The notes under the pieces are model-generated. The model was given only the letters and a program-made list of their open reading frames with translations, did not search any database and was not told where the DNA came from. Positions 8,207 to 18,004 of a DNA stretch of 64,000 nucleotides are shown here, one piece after another. The position numbers were made by a program, and so were the translations under genes. Where the stretch lies: positions 2,666,001 through 2,730,000 of the forward strand of contig NZ_JARUBL010000001.1 of the NCBI RefSeq assembly GCF_029626155.1. Reading direction: 5' to 3'. Within the stretch, counting starts at the first letter, position 1, and each line of letters begins with the position of its first letter. This DNA comes from Solwaraspora sp. WMMD1047 (GTDB taxonomy: Bacteria; Actinomycetota; Actinomycetes; Mycobacteriales; Micromonosporaceae).

Positions 8207-9130
8207 ATGCGGTACGGCGCACACCTCCCGTTGATCGACTTCGAGGGGCAGGGTTGGGCACCGGGAACGCTGTCCTCCTACGCGGCGACGGCGAGGCGCC
8301 TGGGGTACGGGTGCATCACGGCCAACGACCACCTGGTGTTCCAGCGGCCGTGGCTGGATGGCATCGTCGCGCTCTCGGCGGTGGTCGAGGCCAGCGGCGA
8401 CCTGGCGTTGGCCACCTCGGTGGCGCTTCCAGTCGTACGCGGACCGGTGGCGCTGGCCAAGGCGGCCGCCGCGTTGGATGTCATCTCCGGCGGCCGGCTC
8501 GTCCTCGGGGTGGGGCCGGGTTCCTCCGCGCGGGACTATGAGGCCGCTGGCGTGCGCTTCGACGAACGGTGGCCGCGCTTCGAGGAGTCGATCCGGGTCC
8601 TGCGCGCCGGCCTGACGGACGGCGCGCAGGTAACGGGCCGCTTCTATCCGGCCGGGCCGGTGCTGCGGCCGCCTCCGACGCAGCCGGACGGGCCGCCGAT
8701 CTGGATCGCCAGCTGGGGCTCGGACGCCGGTCTGCGGCGCGTCGCGCGCCTCGGCGACGGCTGGGTCGCCTCGGCGTACAACACCACTCCGGCGCGGGTC
8801 GCCGACGCGCGGGTGAAACTGGCCGCCGCGCTCGAACAACGCGGGAGGACTGGCAGCCGCTTCCCTTGTGCGCTGGCCACGATGTGGACGTACGTCACCG
8901 ACGACGGGCGGCTCGGGCGGCGGCGGCTCGCGGAGTTGGCGGCGATGCTGAACCGGCCGGTGGAGCAGTTGGACGGCCGGGTCCTGGTGGGCCCGGCCGA
9001 GCGGTGCGCCGCCCTCCTGCGGCGGTACGCCGAGGTCGGCGTCGACTGGATCTTCATCTGGCCGCTGGCCGATGCCGAGGTTCAGCTGGCCCGCTTCATG
9101 TCCGAGGTGGTGCCGCTGGCGCGGCGCTGA
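8207..9130 (+). CDS. Luciferase-like (LLM class) F420/flavin-dependent oxidoreductase
   Basis: A 307-residue cytoplasmic TIM-barrel protein of the bacterial luciferase-like monooxygenase family. In actinomycetes these commonly use F420 (family knowledge; the cofactor is not provable here). Family features are the N-terminal strand MRYGAHLPL, the segment YGCITANDHLVFQ, the phosphate-binding region DVISGGRLVLGVGPGSSARDY, and PPIWIASWGSDAGLRRVARL with GDGW following. Substrate unknown. ATG at 8207 begins right at the first conserved strand. Its 3' end overlaps the convergent LysR gene by 35 bases. Confidence 0.85.
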   Translation: MRYGAHLPLIDFEGQGWAPGTLSSYAATARRLGYGCITANDHLVFQRPWLDGIVALSAVVEASGDLALATSVALPVVRGPVALAKAAAALDVISGGRLVLGVGPGSSARDYEAAGVRFDERWPRFEESIRVLRAGLTDGAQVTGRFYPAGPVLRPPPTQPDGPPIWIASWGSDAGLRRVARLGDGWVASAYNTTPARVADARVKLAAALEQRGRTGSRFPCALATMWTYVTDDGRLGRRRLAELAAMLNRPVEQLDGRVLVGPAERCAALLRRYAEVGVDWIFIWPLADAEVQLARFMSEVVPLARR

Positions 9131-10052
9131 CGCGGCTCGCCGGCCGGCCCGTGAGGTTCTGGAGGATGCCGGTCATGGCGCGGGCGGCCTGCGGCTGGAA
9201 GCCGTCCTCGACATGCGCAACGCAGATCCGCCGGACCGGCGCACCGGCGCCCAGCCCAAACACCGCGACACCCGGCGGAGCGTGCCGGGCGGCCAGCCCC
9301 GGGACGACCGCGACCCCCAGGCCGGCGGCCACGAAAGCCTGCACCGCCCGATAGTCGTCGGAGGCGAGCGAGGTTCGCGGTTCGAAGCCGGCGCCCCGGC
9401 AGGCGTGTCGGACGATCTGGAACCAGACGCTCTCGGCACGCCCGCCGATCCACACCTCCTCGGCCAGATCGGCGATGCCGAGCGTCCGACGGCGGCGGGC
9501 GAGGCGGTGCCCGGCGGGCAGCAGGACCTGGTACCTGTCGTCGAAGAGGTGGATCCGGCGCAGCCCGTCGGCGGCGGTCTCGGGGAGCGTGGCATGGTCG
9601 AAGATGACGGCTAGGTCGAGCTCTCCGTCCACCAACCGGGGCAGTAAGCCCTGCATGTGGTCGTCCACCACCGACAGTGCCACCGTCGGGTGTTCGGTGC
9701 GCAGGCGGGCGATCGCGGCCGGCACGAACGTGGTGAGGGCGGTCGGGAAGCTGCCGAAGCGGAGCCGGGCGGCGCGGCGGCCGGCGATCTCGGCCAGCTC
9801 CAAGGCCGCCGCGTCCAGCCGGCCGAGGACCGCCCTGCCGTGCCGGACGAGCGCGTAACCCGCCTCGGTCAGCGCGGCCGGCCGTGTCCCCCGCTCGACC
9901 AGCGGCAACCCGGTCTCGCGTTCGAGCGCAGCCAGGTGCTGGCTGACCGCCGACTGGGTCAGCCCCAGCGCGTCGGCGGCGGCGGAGTACGACCCGTGGG
10001 CGTCGACCTCACAGAGGGCCCGGATGCCGCGCAGGTAGCCTATTAGATTCAC
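9096..10052 (-). CDS. LysR-family transcriptional regulator
   Basis: A 318-residue regulator. An N-terminal winged helix-turn-helix (SYSAAADALGLTQSAVSQHL, about residues 22-41) is followed by a linker helix and a type 2 periplasmic-binding-like effector domain from about 85. I prefer the GTG at 10052, which has a GGAGAG ribosome site 8 bases upstream. The longer ATG reading from 10076 lacks a site and would cover the inverted repeat at 10073-10088. It is divergent from the methyltransferase gene at 10147, so it probably controls that gene, itself, or both (usual LysR arrangement). Effector unknown. C-terminal tail RVSAAPAAPPRT overlaps the LLM gene. Confidence 0.9.
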   Translation of the reverse strand: MNLIGYLRGIRALCEVDAHGSYSAAADALGLTQSAVSQHLAALERETGLPLVERGTRPAALTEAGYALVRHGRAVLGRLDAAALELAEIAGRRAARLRFGSFPTALTTFVPAAIARLRTEHPTVALSVVDDHMQGLLPRLVDGELDLAVIFDHATLPETAADGLRRIHLFDDRYQVLLPAGHRLARRRRTLGIADLAEEVWIGGRAESVWFQIVRHACRGAGFEPRTSLASDDYRAVQAFVAAGLGVAVVPGLAARHAPPGVAVFGLGAGAPVRRICVAHVEDGFQPQAARAMTGILQNLTGRPASRVSAAPAAPPRT

Positions 10053-10088
10053 TAATCGCTCTCCAGTCTCCACCATTGCCGCTAATGG
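10042..10088. promoter_or_regulatory. Inverted repeats in the LysR-methyltransferase divergent region
   Basis: Two short dyads are present: ATTAG-N5-CTAAT at 10042-10056 and CCATT-N6-AATGG at 10073-10088. Such T-N11-A-like dyads between a LysR gene and its divergent target are typical regulator sites. Assignment is by position only. Confidence 0.45.
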
Positions 10089-10146
10089 TATTCGCGCCTA
10101 GCGTCTGCGCATCCGGTTCCGGATCCGTGACCATGGAGGACAAGCG

Positions 10147-11226
10147 ATGACCGCAACCGACTCGTCCGTACCGGTCGACACCGACAAGCTGATGGCGTTC
10201 GTGTTCCGTGCCGTCGAGGAGGTCGGCGCGGCGATCAACTGCGCCCTGGTGGTGATGGGCGACCAGCTGGGCTACTACCGGGACCTGGCCGAGCACGGAC
10301 CCACCACGGCGGCCGAACTGGCCGACCGGACGGCTACCGGCGAGCCGTACGCCCGTGAGTGGCTGAACGCCCAGGCCGCGGGCGGCTTTGTCGAGTACGA
10401 CCCGGGCACCGGCCGGTACACGCTGCCCCCGGAGCACGCGGTGGCGTTGACGGACGAGACCAGCCCCGCGTTTCTGCCCGGCTTCTTCCAGATCGCGCAC
10501 GGCACCGTCCGGGACGCGCCGATGGTGCTCGCGGCGGCCCGCGCCGCGACCGGGGTGGGCTGGCACCAACGCAACACCGACGTGCACGCGGGATGCGAGC
10601 GGTTCTTCCGCCCCGGGTACGCCGCCAACCTCGTCACGTCCTGGCTACCCGCCCTCGACGGCGTGGTCGAGAAGCTGGAGCGTGGCGCGCGGGTGGCTGA
10701 TGTCGGGTGCGGTCACGGTGCCTCGACGATCCTGATGGCCCAGGCGTACCCCCGGTCCACCTTCGTCGGCTCGGACTACCACCCGGCTTCGATCACCACG
10801 GCACGGGAACGGGCCGCCGACGCCAGCCTTCGCGACCGGACGCGGTTCGAGATCGCCGCCGCATCGGACGTCCCGGGCGACGGCTACGACCTGGTGACCA
10901 TGTTCGACAGCCTCCACGACATGGGCGACCCCGTAGCCGCGGGCCGGCGGGTCCGCGACGTCCTCGCCGCCGACGGCACCTGGATGATCGTCGAACCGGC
11001 GGCGGGTGACCGCGTCGAGGACAACCTGAATCCGGTCAGCCGCGCCTACTACGGGTTCTCCACGCTGTTGTGCACGCCGGCGTCCCTGTCCCAACCGGTC
11101 GGTGCGGCGCTGGGCACCCAGGCCGGCCCGGCCCGGATCCGCGAGGTGGCGACCCAGGCCGGGTTCACCAGCTTCCGGCTCGCCGCGCAGACCCCTTTCA
11201 ACCACGTGTACGAAGCCCGGCCGTAG
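10147..11226 (+). CDS. Class I SAM-dependent methyltransferase with N-terminal winged helix
   Basis: A 359-residue protein. The N-terminal 100 residues form a winged-helix-like dimerisation region (LADRTATGEPYAREWLNAQA). A Rossmann SAM domain begins near 185 with motif I VADVGCGHGASTILMA, the acidic VGSDYH motif II and a DLVTMFDSLHDMGDP region. This matches the family containing Rv2258c-like and O-methyltransferase-type enzymes. Substrate unknown. The ATG at 10147 has GGAGGA just before it. It is probably controlled by the divergent LysR protein. Confidence 0.86.
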   Translation: MTATDSSVPVDTDKLMAFVFRAVEEVGAAINCALVVMGDQLGYYRDLAEHGPTTAAELADRTATGEPYAREWLNAQAAGGFVEYDPGTGRYTLPPEHAVALTDETSPAFLPGFFQIAHGTVRDAPMVLAAARAATGVGWHQRNTDVHAGCERFFRPGYAANLVTSWLPALDGVVEKLERGARVADVGCGHGASTILMAQAYPRSTFVGSDYHPASITTARERAADASLRDRTRFEIAAASDVPGDGYDLVTMFDSLHDMGDPVAAGRRVRDVLAADGTWMIVEPAAGDRVEDNLNPVSRAYYGFSTLLCTPASLSQPVGAALGTQAGPARIREVATQAGFTSFRLAAQTPFNHVYEARP

Positions 11227-11251
11227 CCGGAACCGCTGGTCGCGGTCGACG

Positions 11252-11291
11252 CGCCAGCCGGCGGATCGGGTCCCTGGTCCGCCGGCTGGCG
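11252..11291. terminator. Bidirectional terminator hairpin
   Basis: A perfect 14-bp stem (11252-11265 with 11278-11291) and 12-base loop lie between the convergent methyltransferase and haloperoxidase genes. There is no U-tract, as usual for high-GC actinomycetes. Confidence 0.75.
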
Positions 11292-11298
11292 TGGGCCG

Positions 11299-12810
11299 TC
11301 AGATGGTGATCGTCGTGCCGTCGAAGCGGCTGAGGGTGAAGTGCGCGTCCTCGTGGGTGGTGTGCTTGACCTCGCGGAGCAGGCCGATCGCCACCTCCTC
11401 ACCGAGCCGTACCGACTCGGAGTAGTCGGTGCGCCAGTGCACCCCGGCCATGTTCCGCCCGATCGCGATGTTCGCCGCCACCTTGTTCAGCTCGCCACCG
11501 ACGGTCAGCCGGTCGGCGTCCGGACCGGTGTACGGGATCAGCGCGGTCCCGCTCGCCGCCGGCACCACCGGGCGGTCGATGACGTGCGACTCGTCGAACC
11601 AGGCCTTGAGGATGGTCACGCACGCCCCGGCGACGGTGGCGTGTCCGGCGCCGTAGGAGGGATGCGTGGGACTGCCCTCCGGGAACGCCTGCGGCAGCAG
11701 GTAACTGCCGTTCCGGTTGGCGATCCGCTTGAGCACCGGCGAGTTCAGCACCTCCGGGTCGATCGGGTACTCCCGCTTCCCGGAGACCATCAGGTGCACC
11801 CGGCCACCGAACTCCTCCGGCCGCAACCGCCGGTGCACACACCACTTCTGGAACCAGACCGCCTTCAGCGCCCGGGTCGCCACCTCGGTGACCAGGGAGA
11901 GGATGTGCGGACCGCCGTACGTGCCGAAGCCGATCTGGTTGCCGGAGAAGGTGTAGGGATTTCCCGCGTCTACCGGTGCCTTGGCGTGCAGCAGGATCAG
12001 CGCGGCGTTGAGGTACGCCTCGTACAGCGCGTCGAAGTGCACGTAGTGCGCCAGGTCGCGCGGTGTCTGGATGTACCGGCGGACCTTCTGGTTCCGCGTG
12101 TCCTCGGGGGGCATGGCACCGTCCTGGACCGCCAGCCACTCCTTGAACCCGATCAGATGATCGACCGGCTTGTCGTCCGGCCCCGGCTCGAGGGTGTCCT
12201 GCAGTTGCGGGATCAACAGGGTGCCGTACTGGATGTCCCGGAGCAGGAACTGCGACAGGTACGGCCCGACCACATCGCCCCGGGTGTTTCCCCGGAACAG
12301 CACCTGCGGGGTGACCTCACCGTCCTGACGCGGTCCCCGGAAGTCCGACAGGCCGGTCAGCTCGGTGGCCGCCTCGGCGGCCAGGTCGTGGGTGTCGAAG
12401 CGGGTGAACGGCACGTCCCGCAGCAGCGCCATCCAGTACAGCTCGATCATCTCGCCGGAATTCTCGGCGCTGTCGATGCGCGGAGCCGGCCGGATGGCCA
12501 GCGCCTGCGGGTCCGGCCCCTGCAGATCGAAGGAGAGCCCGGCCTGCGGGTTGACCAGCGGGCGTTTTCCGGCCAGCGGAATCCGCTCGAAGTCCTCGCT
12601 GCGCATGGTGGTCGCGGCCCGCCGCAGCAGGCCGTACGCGGCCGGTTCCACCTCGCCGAACTCGTTGTGCGGCAGCCCCTTCGAGTAGTTGGCGACGAAC
12701 GGGTGGTCGGACTCCTCTCCATTGCTGAGTTGGTGCGGGATGTGCCGGGCGAACTCCGCCTCGGCGGCCCGAATGCGCGCGTCGCGCGCGGCGAATCGGC
12801 GGTCGGTCAT
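11299..12810 (-). CDS. Vanadium-dependent haloperoxidase-like protein (PAP2 fold)
   Basis: A 503-residue, apparently cytoplasmic protein of the vanadium bromoperoxidase type, which oxidises halides with hydrogen peroxide. Vanadate-pocket residues can be placed: Lys322 and Arg330 in QKWCVHRRLRPEEFG, His390 in THPSYGAGHATVAG, and Arg452 plus the axial ligand His458 in GRNMAGVHWRTDYS. The spacing K-x7-R and R-x5-H matches bromoperoxidases. The usual Ser in the PSGH element is Ala388 here (GAGH), and the preceding Pro is Gly387. It could therefore be a haloperoxidase with altered activity or an acid-phosphatase-like relative. Start ATG at 12810 has a GGGGGAAAA-type site. Apparently monocistronic. 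Confidence 0.85.
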   Translation of the reverse strand: MTDRRFAARDARIRAAEAEFARHIPHQLSNGEESDHPFVANYSKGLPHNEFGEVEPAAYGLLRRAATTMRSEDFERIPLAGKRPLVNPQAGLSFDLQGPDPQALAIRPAPRIDSAENSGEMIELYWMALLRDVPFTRFDTHDLAAEAATELTGLSDFRGPRQDGEVTPQVLFRGNTRGDVVGPYLSQFLLRDIQYGTLLIPQLQDTLEPGPDDKPVDHLIGFKEWLAVQDGAMPPEDTRNQKVRRYIQTPRDLAHYVHFDALYEAYLNAALILLHAKAPVDAGNPYTFSGNQIGFGTYGGPHILSLVTEVATRALKAVWFQKWCVHRRLRPEEFGGRVHLMVSGKREYPIDPEVLNSPVLKRIANRNGSYLLPQAFPEGSPTHPSYGAGHATVAGACVTILKAWFDESHVIDRPVVPAASGTALIPYTGPDADRLTVGGELNKVAANIAIGRNMAGVHWRTDYSESVRLGEEVAIGLLREVKHTTHEDAHFTLSRFDGTTITI

Positions 12811-13327
12811 CTTTTTCCCCCATGAACCGATCTGAGCTGGACAATGGCGGTGCCTTCCCCGAAGCCTCCCGGGTGGCGTCGGCGTCTTTTACCGGTCACC
12901 GCGTTGGCAATACTAGGACCGGCCGCCAGTCGGGCGGCGCCGAGCACAAACGGACATAGTCGGGACTTCCGTGCGGTTGCCGAGGTGTCCCATGGGACCG
13001 TCGGCCGGGGTCAGGACCTCCGGAAGATCGACAGATAATGTGGAAAGTCGCAGCTCGCGAGCGGCAGTGCGACCCCCGCGCCGGAGCCGGTCGGCCGATT
13101 CCCGGCGCGAGTTCGCCAATATGTCCGGAGTGCTGATTGGTGTCGCTGTCGGGAAAGCGTCGCAACTATTCATTATGGCTGGGAATCCCGTCGCGGAATG
13201 CGTCGGGGAGTCGGCGGCCCGCGCCTCCCGAGCCGGGTCGGTCGCCGTCCGAGCCGGCCGGCCGCCGAGATCGTCGGGGCCTGCGGTTAGGCTCACTGCG
13301 TCCGGCGAGATTTGGGAGTACGACCAG
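12811..13327. other. 517-bp intergenic region between haloperoxidase and parE
   Basis: The parE frame stays open back to 12971 but the extra residues are Arg/Ser-rich and unlike any ParE N-terminus, so I do not count them as coding. Local AT-richer patches (around 12905-12915 and 13130-13180) may hold the two divergent promoters, but I see no convincing -35/-10 pair, RNA structure or small gene. Confidence 0.5.
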
Positions 13328-15391
13328 TTGAGCGCAGACCTTGACACCCTGTACGGGGCCGACGACCTGACCCACCTCGAGGGGTTGGACGCGGTCCGCA
13401 AGCGGCCGGGCATGTACATCGGCTCGACCGACAGCCGGGGCATCGGCCACCTGGTCAACGAGATCATCGACAACTCGACCGACGAGGGCGTCGCCGGCCA
13501 CGCCACCGCCGTCGAGGTCACCCTGCACGCCGACGGGTCGGTCCAGGTCGACGACGACGGGCGGGGCATCCCGACCGACGTCAACACCCGGTCCGGCCTG
13601 TCCGGGGTCGAGCTGGTGCTGACCCGGCTGCACGCCGGCGGCAAGTTCGGCGGCTCCGGCTACAAGGCCTCCGGTGGCCTGCACGGCGTCGGCGCGTCGG
13701 CGGTCAACGCCCTGTCGCTCCGCTTCGACGTACGCGTCAAGCGGGCCGGCAAGGTCTTCGAGATGTCGTTCCGGCGCGGCGAGCCGGGGGTCTTCGACGG
13801 CGACGGGCCGCGGGCGCCGTTCACCCCGCAGTCCGGCCTGCGGCAGGTCGGCCGGATGAAGCGCGGCGAGTCCACCGGCACGTCGATCCGCTACTGGTAC
13901 GACGCCCGCTACTTCGACTCCGGGGCGGCGCTTGACGTTCCCGCCGTCCGCCAGCGGCTGCGTAACACCGCTTTCCTCGTACCCGGGGTCAGGTATGTCC
14001 TTCGCGACGAGGCCGGGACCGACGCCACCGGGGCCGAGGAGGTCTTCCACCACCCGGGCGGCCTGGTCGAGATGGTGGAGTTCCTGGCCCCGGCCGGGGA
14101 ACGCTCGGTCGCCGGCCCGCTGCTGGTGCGGGCGGAGGGCCGCTACAAGGAGAACGCCGCCGACGCCAACGGCGTGATGCAGGCCGACGTGGAGCGCCGC
14201 GCCGAGGTGGAGATCGCCTTCGGCTGGGGCACCGGGTACGAGCGCACCGTCGAGTGCTTCACCAACACCATCCGCAACGCGCACGGCGGCACCCACCGCA
14301 AGGGATTCGAGCGCGGCCTGGTCCGGGCCCTGGTGGAGGCGGTCCGCAACAGCCGGGGCCTGCTCAAGCCCAAGGAGGACCCGCCGGTCCTGGACGACAT
14401 CCTGGAGGGGATGACGGCGGTGATCCACGTACGGATCCCGGAGCCGCAGTTCACCTCGCAGACCAAGGACGAGCTCTCCACCGCCGGCATCACCCGGGTG
14501 GTGCAGACCGCCGTCGAGCGGTACGTGAAGCAGTGGACCGAGGACCGCAAGACCCGGTCCGAGGCCCGGACGGTGCTGCAGAAGATCGTCGACGCGGCCC
14601 GGGTGCGGCTGACCCAGAAACAGCAGAAGGACGCCGCCCGGCGCAAGACGGCGCTGGAGGGCGCCGGGATGCCGCCGAAGCTTGTCGACTGCCGGTCGAC
14701 CGGGCTGGAGCGCAGCGAGCTGTTCATCGTCGAGGGCGACAGCGCGCTCGGCTCGGCGCGGATGGCCCGGGTCGCCGAATACCAGGCCCTGCTGCCGATC
14801 CGCGGCAAGATCCTCAACGTGCAGAAGGCGAACCTGGCCGACACCCTGCGCAACGTGGAGGTCGCCGCGATCGTCCAGGTGCTCGGCGCCGGCACCGGCC
14901 GCACCTTCGACCTGGCCGCGATGCGCTACGGCCGGGTGATCCTGATGGCCGACGCCGACGTGGACGGCTCGCACATCCGGACGCTGCTGATCACGCTCTT
15001 CGCCAAATACCTGCGCCCGGTGATCGAGGACGGCCGGCTGTACGCCGCGATGCCGCCCCTGCACAAGATCACCACGAGGGGGCGCAACCCGGAGACCATC
15101 TTCACCTTCACCCAGACCGAGATGGAGCAGACCGTCCGCCGGCTGGAGAAGGCCGGCCGACAGATCGTCACCCCGGTGCCCCGGTTCAAGGGGCTCGGCG
15201 AGATGGACGCCGACGAGCTGTGGGAGACCACGATGAACCCCGCCACCCGGTCGGTCCGCCGGATCACCCTGGACGACGTGGACGCCGCGGAGCAGACCCT
15301 TGAGCTGCTGATGGGGGAGAAGGTCGAACCGCGCCGCAACTGGCTCATCGAGTCGGCCGGGCGGGTCGACCAGGAGAGCATCGACGCCTGA
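13328..15391 (+). CDS. parE: DNA topoisomerase IV subunit B (ParE/GyrB family)
   Basis: A 687-residue type IIA topoisomerase ATPase subunit. GHKL ATPase features: LDAVRKRPGMYIGSTDSRGIGHLVNEIIDNS near residue 20, DDDGRGIPTD, and GLHGVGASAVNALS. The Toprim part has IVEGDSALGSARMARV (catalytic Glu) and LMADADVDGSHIRTLL (metal-binding Asp residues). The C-terminus ends with RFKGLGEMDADELWETTMNP. A TTG start at 13328 is proposed: a GGGAG site ends 9 bases before it and the protein then begins as other actinobacterial ParE proteins do. It forms a two-gene operon with parC 34 bases downstream. In actinomycetes gyrA/gyrB normally sit near the replication origin, so this second pair is best named ParE. 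Confidence 0.93.
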   Translation: MSADLDTLYGADDLTHLEGLDAVRKRPGMYIGSTDSRGIGHLVNEIIDNSTDEGVAGHATAVEVTLHADGSVQVDDDGRGIPTDVNTRSGLSGVELVLTRLHAGGKFGGSGYKASGGLHGVGASAVNALSLRFDVRVKRAGKVFEMSFRRGEPGVFDGDGPRAPFTPQSGLRQVGRMKRGESTGTSIRYWYDARYFDSGAALDVPAVRQRLRNTAFLVPGVRYVLRDEAGTDATGAEEVFHHPGGLVEMVEFLAPAGERSVAGPLLVRAEGRYKENAADANGVMQADVERRAEVEIAFGWGTGYERTVECFTNTIRNAHGGTHRKGFERGLVRALVEAVRNSRGLLKPKEDPPVLDDILEGMTAVIHVRIPEPQFTSQTKDELSTAGITRVVQTAVERYVKQWTEDRKTRSEARTVLQKIVDAARVRLTQKQQKDAARRKTALEGAGMPPKLVDCRSTGLERSELFIVEGDSALGSARMARVAEYQALLPIRGKILNVQKANLADTLRNVEVAAIVQVLGAGTGRTFDLAAMRYGRVILMADADVDGSHIRTLLITLFAKYLRPVIEDGRLYAAMPPLHKITTRGRNPETIFTFTQTEMEQTVRRLEKAGRQIVTPVPRFKGLGEMDADELWETTMNPATRSVRRITLDDVDAAEQTLELLMGEKVEPRRNWLIESAGRVDQESIDA

Positions 15392-15425
15392 CCGGGCAGT
15401 CACTCGTAGAAGGAACTGATCAAAG

Positions 15426-17915
15426 ATGGCACGCGGCAAGGGCAAGCAGCCCCGGGGCGACCTGTCCGCCTTCGACCAGGCGGGCGCCACCGTCCTGGAC
15501 AACCCGTTGGCGACCGAGATCCAGGACTCCTACCTGGAGTACGCGTACTCGGTGATCCACTCCCGGGCGCTGCCGGACGCCCGTGACGGGCTCAAGCCGG
15601 TGCACCGGCGCATCCTCTACTCGATGAGCGAGCAGGGCTACCGGCCGGACCGTGGCTACGTGAAGTCCGCCCGGGTGGTCGGCGACGTGATGGGTAAGTA
15701 CCACCCGCACGGCGACACCGCGATCTACGACGCGATGGTCCGGCTGGCGCAGGACTTCTCCCTCAACGTCCCGCTGATCGACGGGCACGGCAACTTCGGC
15801 TCCCCGGACGACGGCCCGGCGGCCAGCCGCTACACGGAGGCCCGGATGTCCCCGGCGGCGATGCAGCTGGTGGGGGAGCTGGGCGAGGAGACCATCGACT
15901 TCAAGCCCAACTACGACGGCTCGCTCACCGAGCCGAAGGTGCTGCCGGCGGCCTTCCCGAACCTGCTGGTGAACGGCACCTCGGGGATCGCCGTCGGGAT
16001 GGCCACCAACATGATTCCGCACAATCTCGGCGAGGTGGTGGCGGCGGCCCGCTGGCTGATCAAGGACCCGGACGCCACCCTGGACAAGCTGATGGAGTTC
16101 GTCCCCGGCCCCGACCTGCCGACGGGCGGTCTCCTGCTCGGCCTGGACGAGGTCCGCCGGGCCAACGAGACCGGCCGGGGCGTGGTCCGGATGCGCGGCA
16201 AGGTGGAGATCGGGCCGGTCGAGGGCAGCCGGGGCCGGCAGGGCATCACCGTCACCGAACTGCCCTACGGGGTGGGCGCCGAGAAGGTGATCGAAAAGAT
16301 CACCGACGAGGTCAACAAGACCAAGCGGTTGCAGGGCATCGCCGACGTCAAGGACCTCACCGACCGGGAGAACGGCATCCGGCTGGTCATCGAGTGCAAG
16401 GTCGGCGTCAACCCGCAGGCGCTGCTCGCCGACCTCTACCGGCTCACCCCGCTGGAGCAGTCGTTCGGCGTCAACAACCTGGTCCTGGTCGACGGCCAGC
16501 CCCGCACCCTGGGCCTGAAGGCGCTGCTGGAGGCGTTCCTCGGGCACCGCTACGACGTCGTCACCCGGCGCAGCGCCTATCGGCGGCGCAAGCGGCAGGA
16601 GCGGCTGCACCTGGTCGAGGGCCTGCTGATCGCGCTGCTCGACATCGACCTGGTGGTCCAGTTGATCCGGGGCAGCGACGACGTGCCGGCCGCCCGGGCC
16701 GCGCTGATCCGCGAGTTCGACCTGACCGAGATCCAGGCCAACTACATCCTCGACACCCCGCTGCGCCGGCTCACCCGGTACGACCGGATCGAGCTGGAGG
16801 CCGAGCAGGACCGGCTGCGCTCCGAGATCACCGAGCTGTCCCGCATCCTCGACGACCCCGCGGTGCTGCGCCAGGTGGTCTCCGACGAGCTGGCGGCCGT
16901 GGCCGAGCAGTTCCCGTCGCCGCGCCGCACCACCCTGATCGGCGGCGACCTCAAGGAGGTGCTCGCCGCCTCGGTGCCGGCCGGCCCGCTGGAGGTCGCC
17001 GACGACCCCTGCCAGGTGATCCTCTCGGCGACCGGGCTGGTGGCCCGGACGGTGGCCGAGTCGGAGGAGTCCACCGAGGGGCGCCGCCGCAACGGCCGGG
17101 TCAGGCACGACACCGTCCGGGCCGTGGTGCCGGCGACCGCGCGCGGCCAGGTGCTGCTGGTGACGAGCGCCGGTCGGGCGTTCCGCACCGAGGTGCTGCC
17201 GCTGCCGGTGCTGCCCGACCACGCCGGCACGGTCTCGCTCAGCGGCGGGATGGCCGCCGCCGAGCTGGTGCCGCTGCGAGCCGACGAGCGGGTGATCGGG
17301 CTGGTGCCGGCCGCCGCCCGCGACTCCGGCTCGCCAGGCCTGGCGCTGGGCACCCGGCAGGGCGTGGTGAAGGTCTGCGCCCCGGAGTGGCCGGTCCGCT
17401 CGGACGAGTTCGAGGTGATCGGGCTGCGCGACGGCGACGAGGTGGTCGGCGCGACCTGGCTCACCGACGGTGCCGAGAGCCTCGCCTTCCTCACCGACGA
17501 CGCGTCGCTGCTGCGGTTCCCGGCCCGGCTGGTGCGTCCGCAGGGCCTCAAGGGCGGCGGCATGGCCGGGGTCAACCTGGCGGCCGGGGCGCGGGTGCTC
17601 TTCTTCGGGGCGGTCCGCACCGACGACCCGGAACACGGCGAGCCGATGGTGGTCACCGCCACCGATCGCAGCGTCAAGCTCACGCCGTTCGGGGCGTACC
17701 CGCCGAAGGGGCGCGCGACCGGCGGCGTGCGCGCGCAGCGGTTCCTCAAGGGTGAGGCGGGCCTGGAGCTGGCCTGGGTCGGACCGCGCCCGGTCGGCGC
17801 GACCGGGCGCGGCGAGCCGGTGGAGCTGCCGCCGGTGGACCCGCGCCGGGACGGCTCCGGCGCGGCCGTGATGCTGGTGCCGCAGGTCGTCGGCCACCTG
17901 ATCGAACGTGAGTGA
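15426..17915 (+). CDS. parC: DNA topoisomerase IV subunit A (ParC/GyrA family)
   Basis: An 829-residue DNA breakage-reunion subunit, partner of the upstream ParE; it decatenates daughter chromosomes. The winged-helix domain carries the quinolone-interaction region [20 protein letters not shown] (Thr98 and Asp102 at the positions where Escherichia coli GyrA has Ser83 and Asp87). The catalytic Tyr136 is in [11 protein letters not shown] coiled-coil/tower region follows (about 350-500), then a six-bladed C-terminal beta-pinwheel from about 530. No clear GyrA-box (QRRGGKG) is visible, which supports ParC rather than GyrA. Start ATG at 15426 has an AAGGAACTGATCAAAG stretch before it. Confidence 0.93.
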   Translation: MARGKGKQPRGDLSAFDQAGATVLDNPLATEIQDSYLEYAYSVIHSRALPDARDGLKPVHRRILYSMSEQGYRPDRGYVKSARVVGDVMGKYHPHGDTAIYDAMVRLAQDFSLNVPLIDGHGNFGSPDDGPAASRYTEARMSPAAMQLVGELGEETIDFKPNYDGSLTEPKVLPAAFPNLLVNGTSGIAVGMATNMIPHNLGEVVAAARWLIKDPDATLDKLMEFVPGPDLPTGGLLLGLDEVRRANETGRGVVRMRGKVEIGPVEGSRGRQGITVTELPYGVGAEKVIEKITDEVNKTKRLQGIADVKDLTDRENGIRLVIECKVGVNPQALLADLYRLTPLEQSFGVNNLVLVDGQPRTLGLKALLEAFLGHRYDVVTRRSAYRRRKRQERLHLVEGLLIALLDIDLVVQLIRGSDDVPAARAALIREFDLTEIQANYILDTPLRRLTRYDRIELEAEQDRLRSEITELSRILDDPAVLRQVVSDELAAVAEQFPSPRRTTLIGGDLKEVLAASVPAGPLEVADDPCQVILSATGLVARTVAESEESTEGRRRNGRVRHDTVRAVVPATARGQVLLVTSAGRAFRTEVLPLPVLPDHAGTVSLSGGMAAAELVPLRADERVIGLVPAAARDSGSPGLALGTRQGVVKVCAPEWPVRSDEFEVIGLRDGDEVVGATWLTDGAESLAFLTDDASLLRFPARLVRPQGLKGGGMAGVNLAAGARVLFFGAVRTDDPEHGEPMVVTATDRSVKLTPFGAYPPKGRATGGVRAQRFLKGEAGLELAWVGPRPVGATGRGEPVELPPVDPRRDGSGAAVMLVPQVVGHLIERE

Positions 17916-17936
17916 CCCGGGAATTTTGTCAAGCCA

Positions 17937-17966
17937 TTGAACTAATCCGGGTCGCGGGCGTACAGT
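17937..17966 (+). promoter_or_regulatory. Candidate xylB promoter
   Basis: TTGAAC (17937-17942), an 18-base spacer and TACAGT (17961-17966). The -35 sits in an AT-rich patch (17922-17948) with the partial dyad TTGTCAA-N4-TTGAACTAA, a plausible repressor site, perhaps for a ROK/XylR-type protein (inference). Confidence 0.5.
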
Positions 17967-17974
17967 CGGCATCC

Positions 17975-18004
17975 ATGGCCATCGAACACCTGCTGGAGGT
18001 GTGA
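17975..18004 (+). other. Nine-codon open frame overlapping the xylB start
   Basis: ATG at 17975 opens a 9-residue frame, MAIEHLLEV, whose TGA overlaps the xylB ATG by one base. It has no evident ribosome site of its own but holds the GGAGG used by xylB. It may be a coupling leader or chance. Confidence 0.25.

Noticed and set aside
7988-8839. Upstream extension of the GH5 cellulase to 8839
   Set aside because: Lies antisense to the LLM gene, and the natural signal peptide begins at 7987.
12971-13327. N-terminal extension of parE by 119 residues
   Set aside because: The extension is Arg/Ser-rich without similarity to ParE; a TTG with a good ribosome site at 13328 gives the normal N-terminus.
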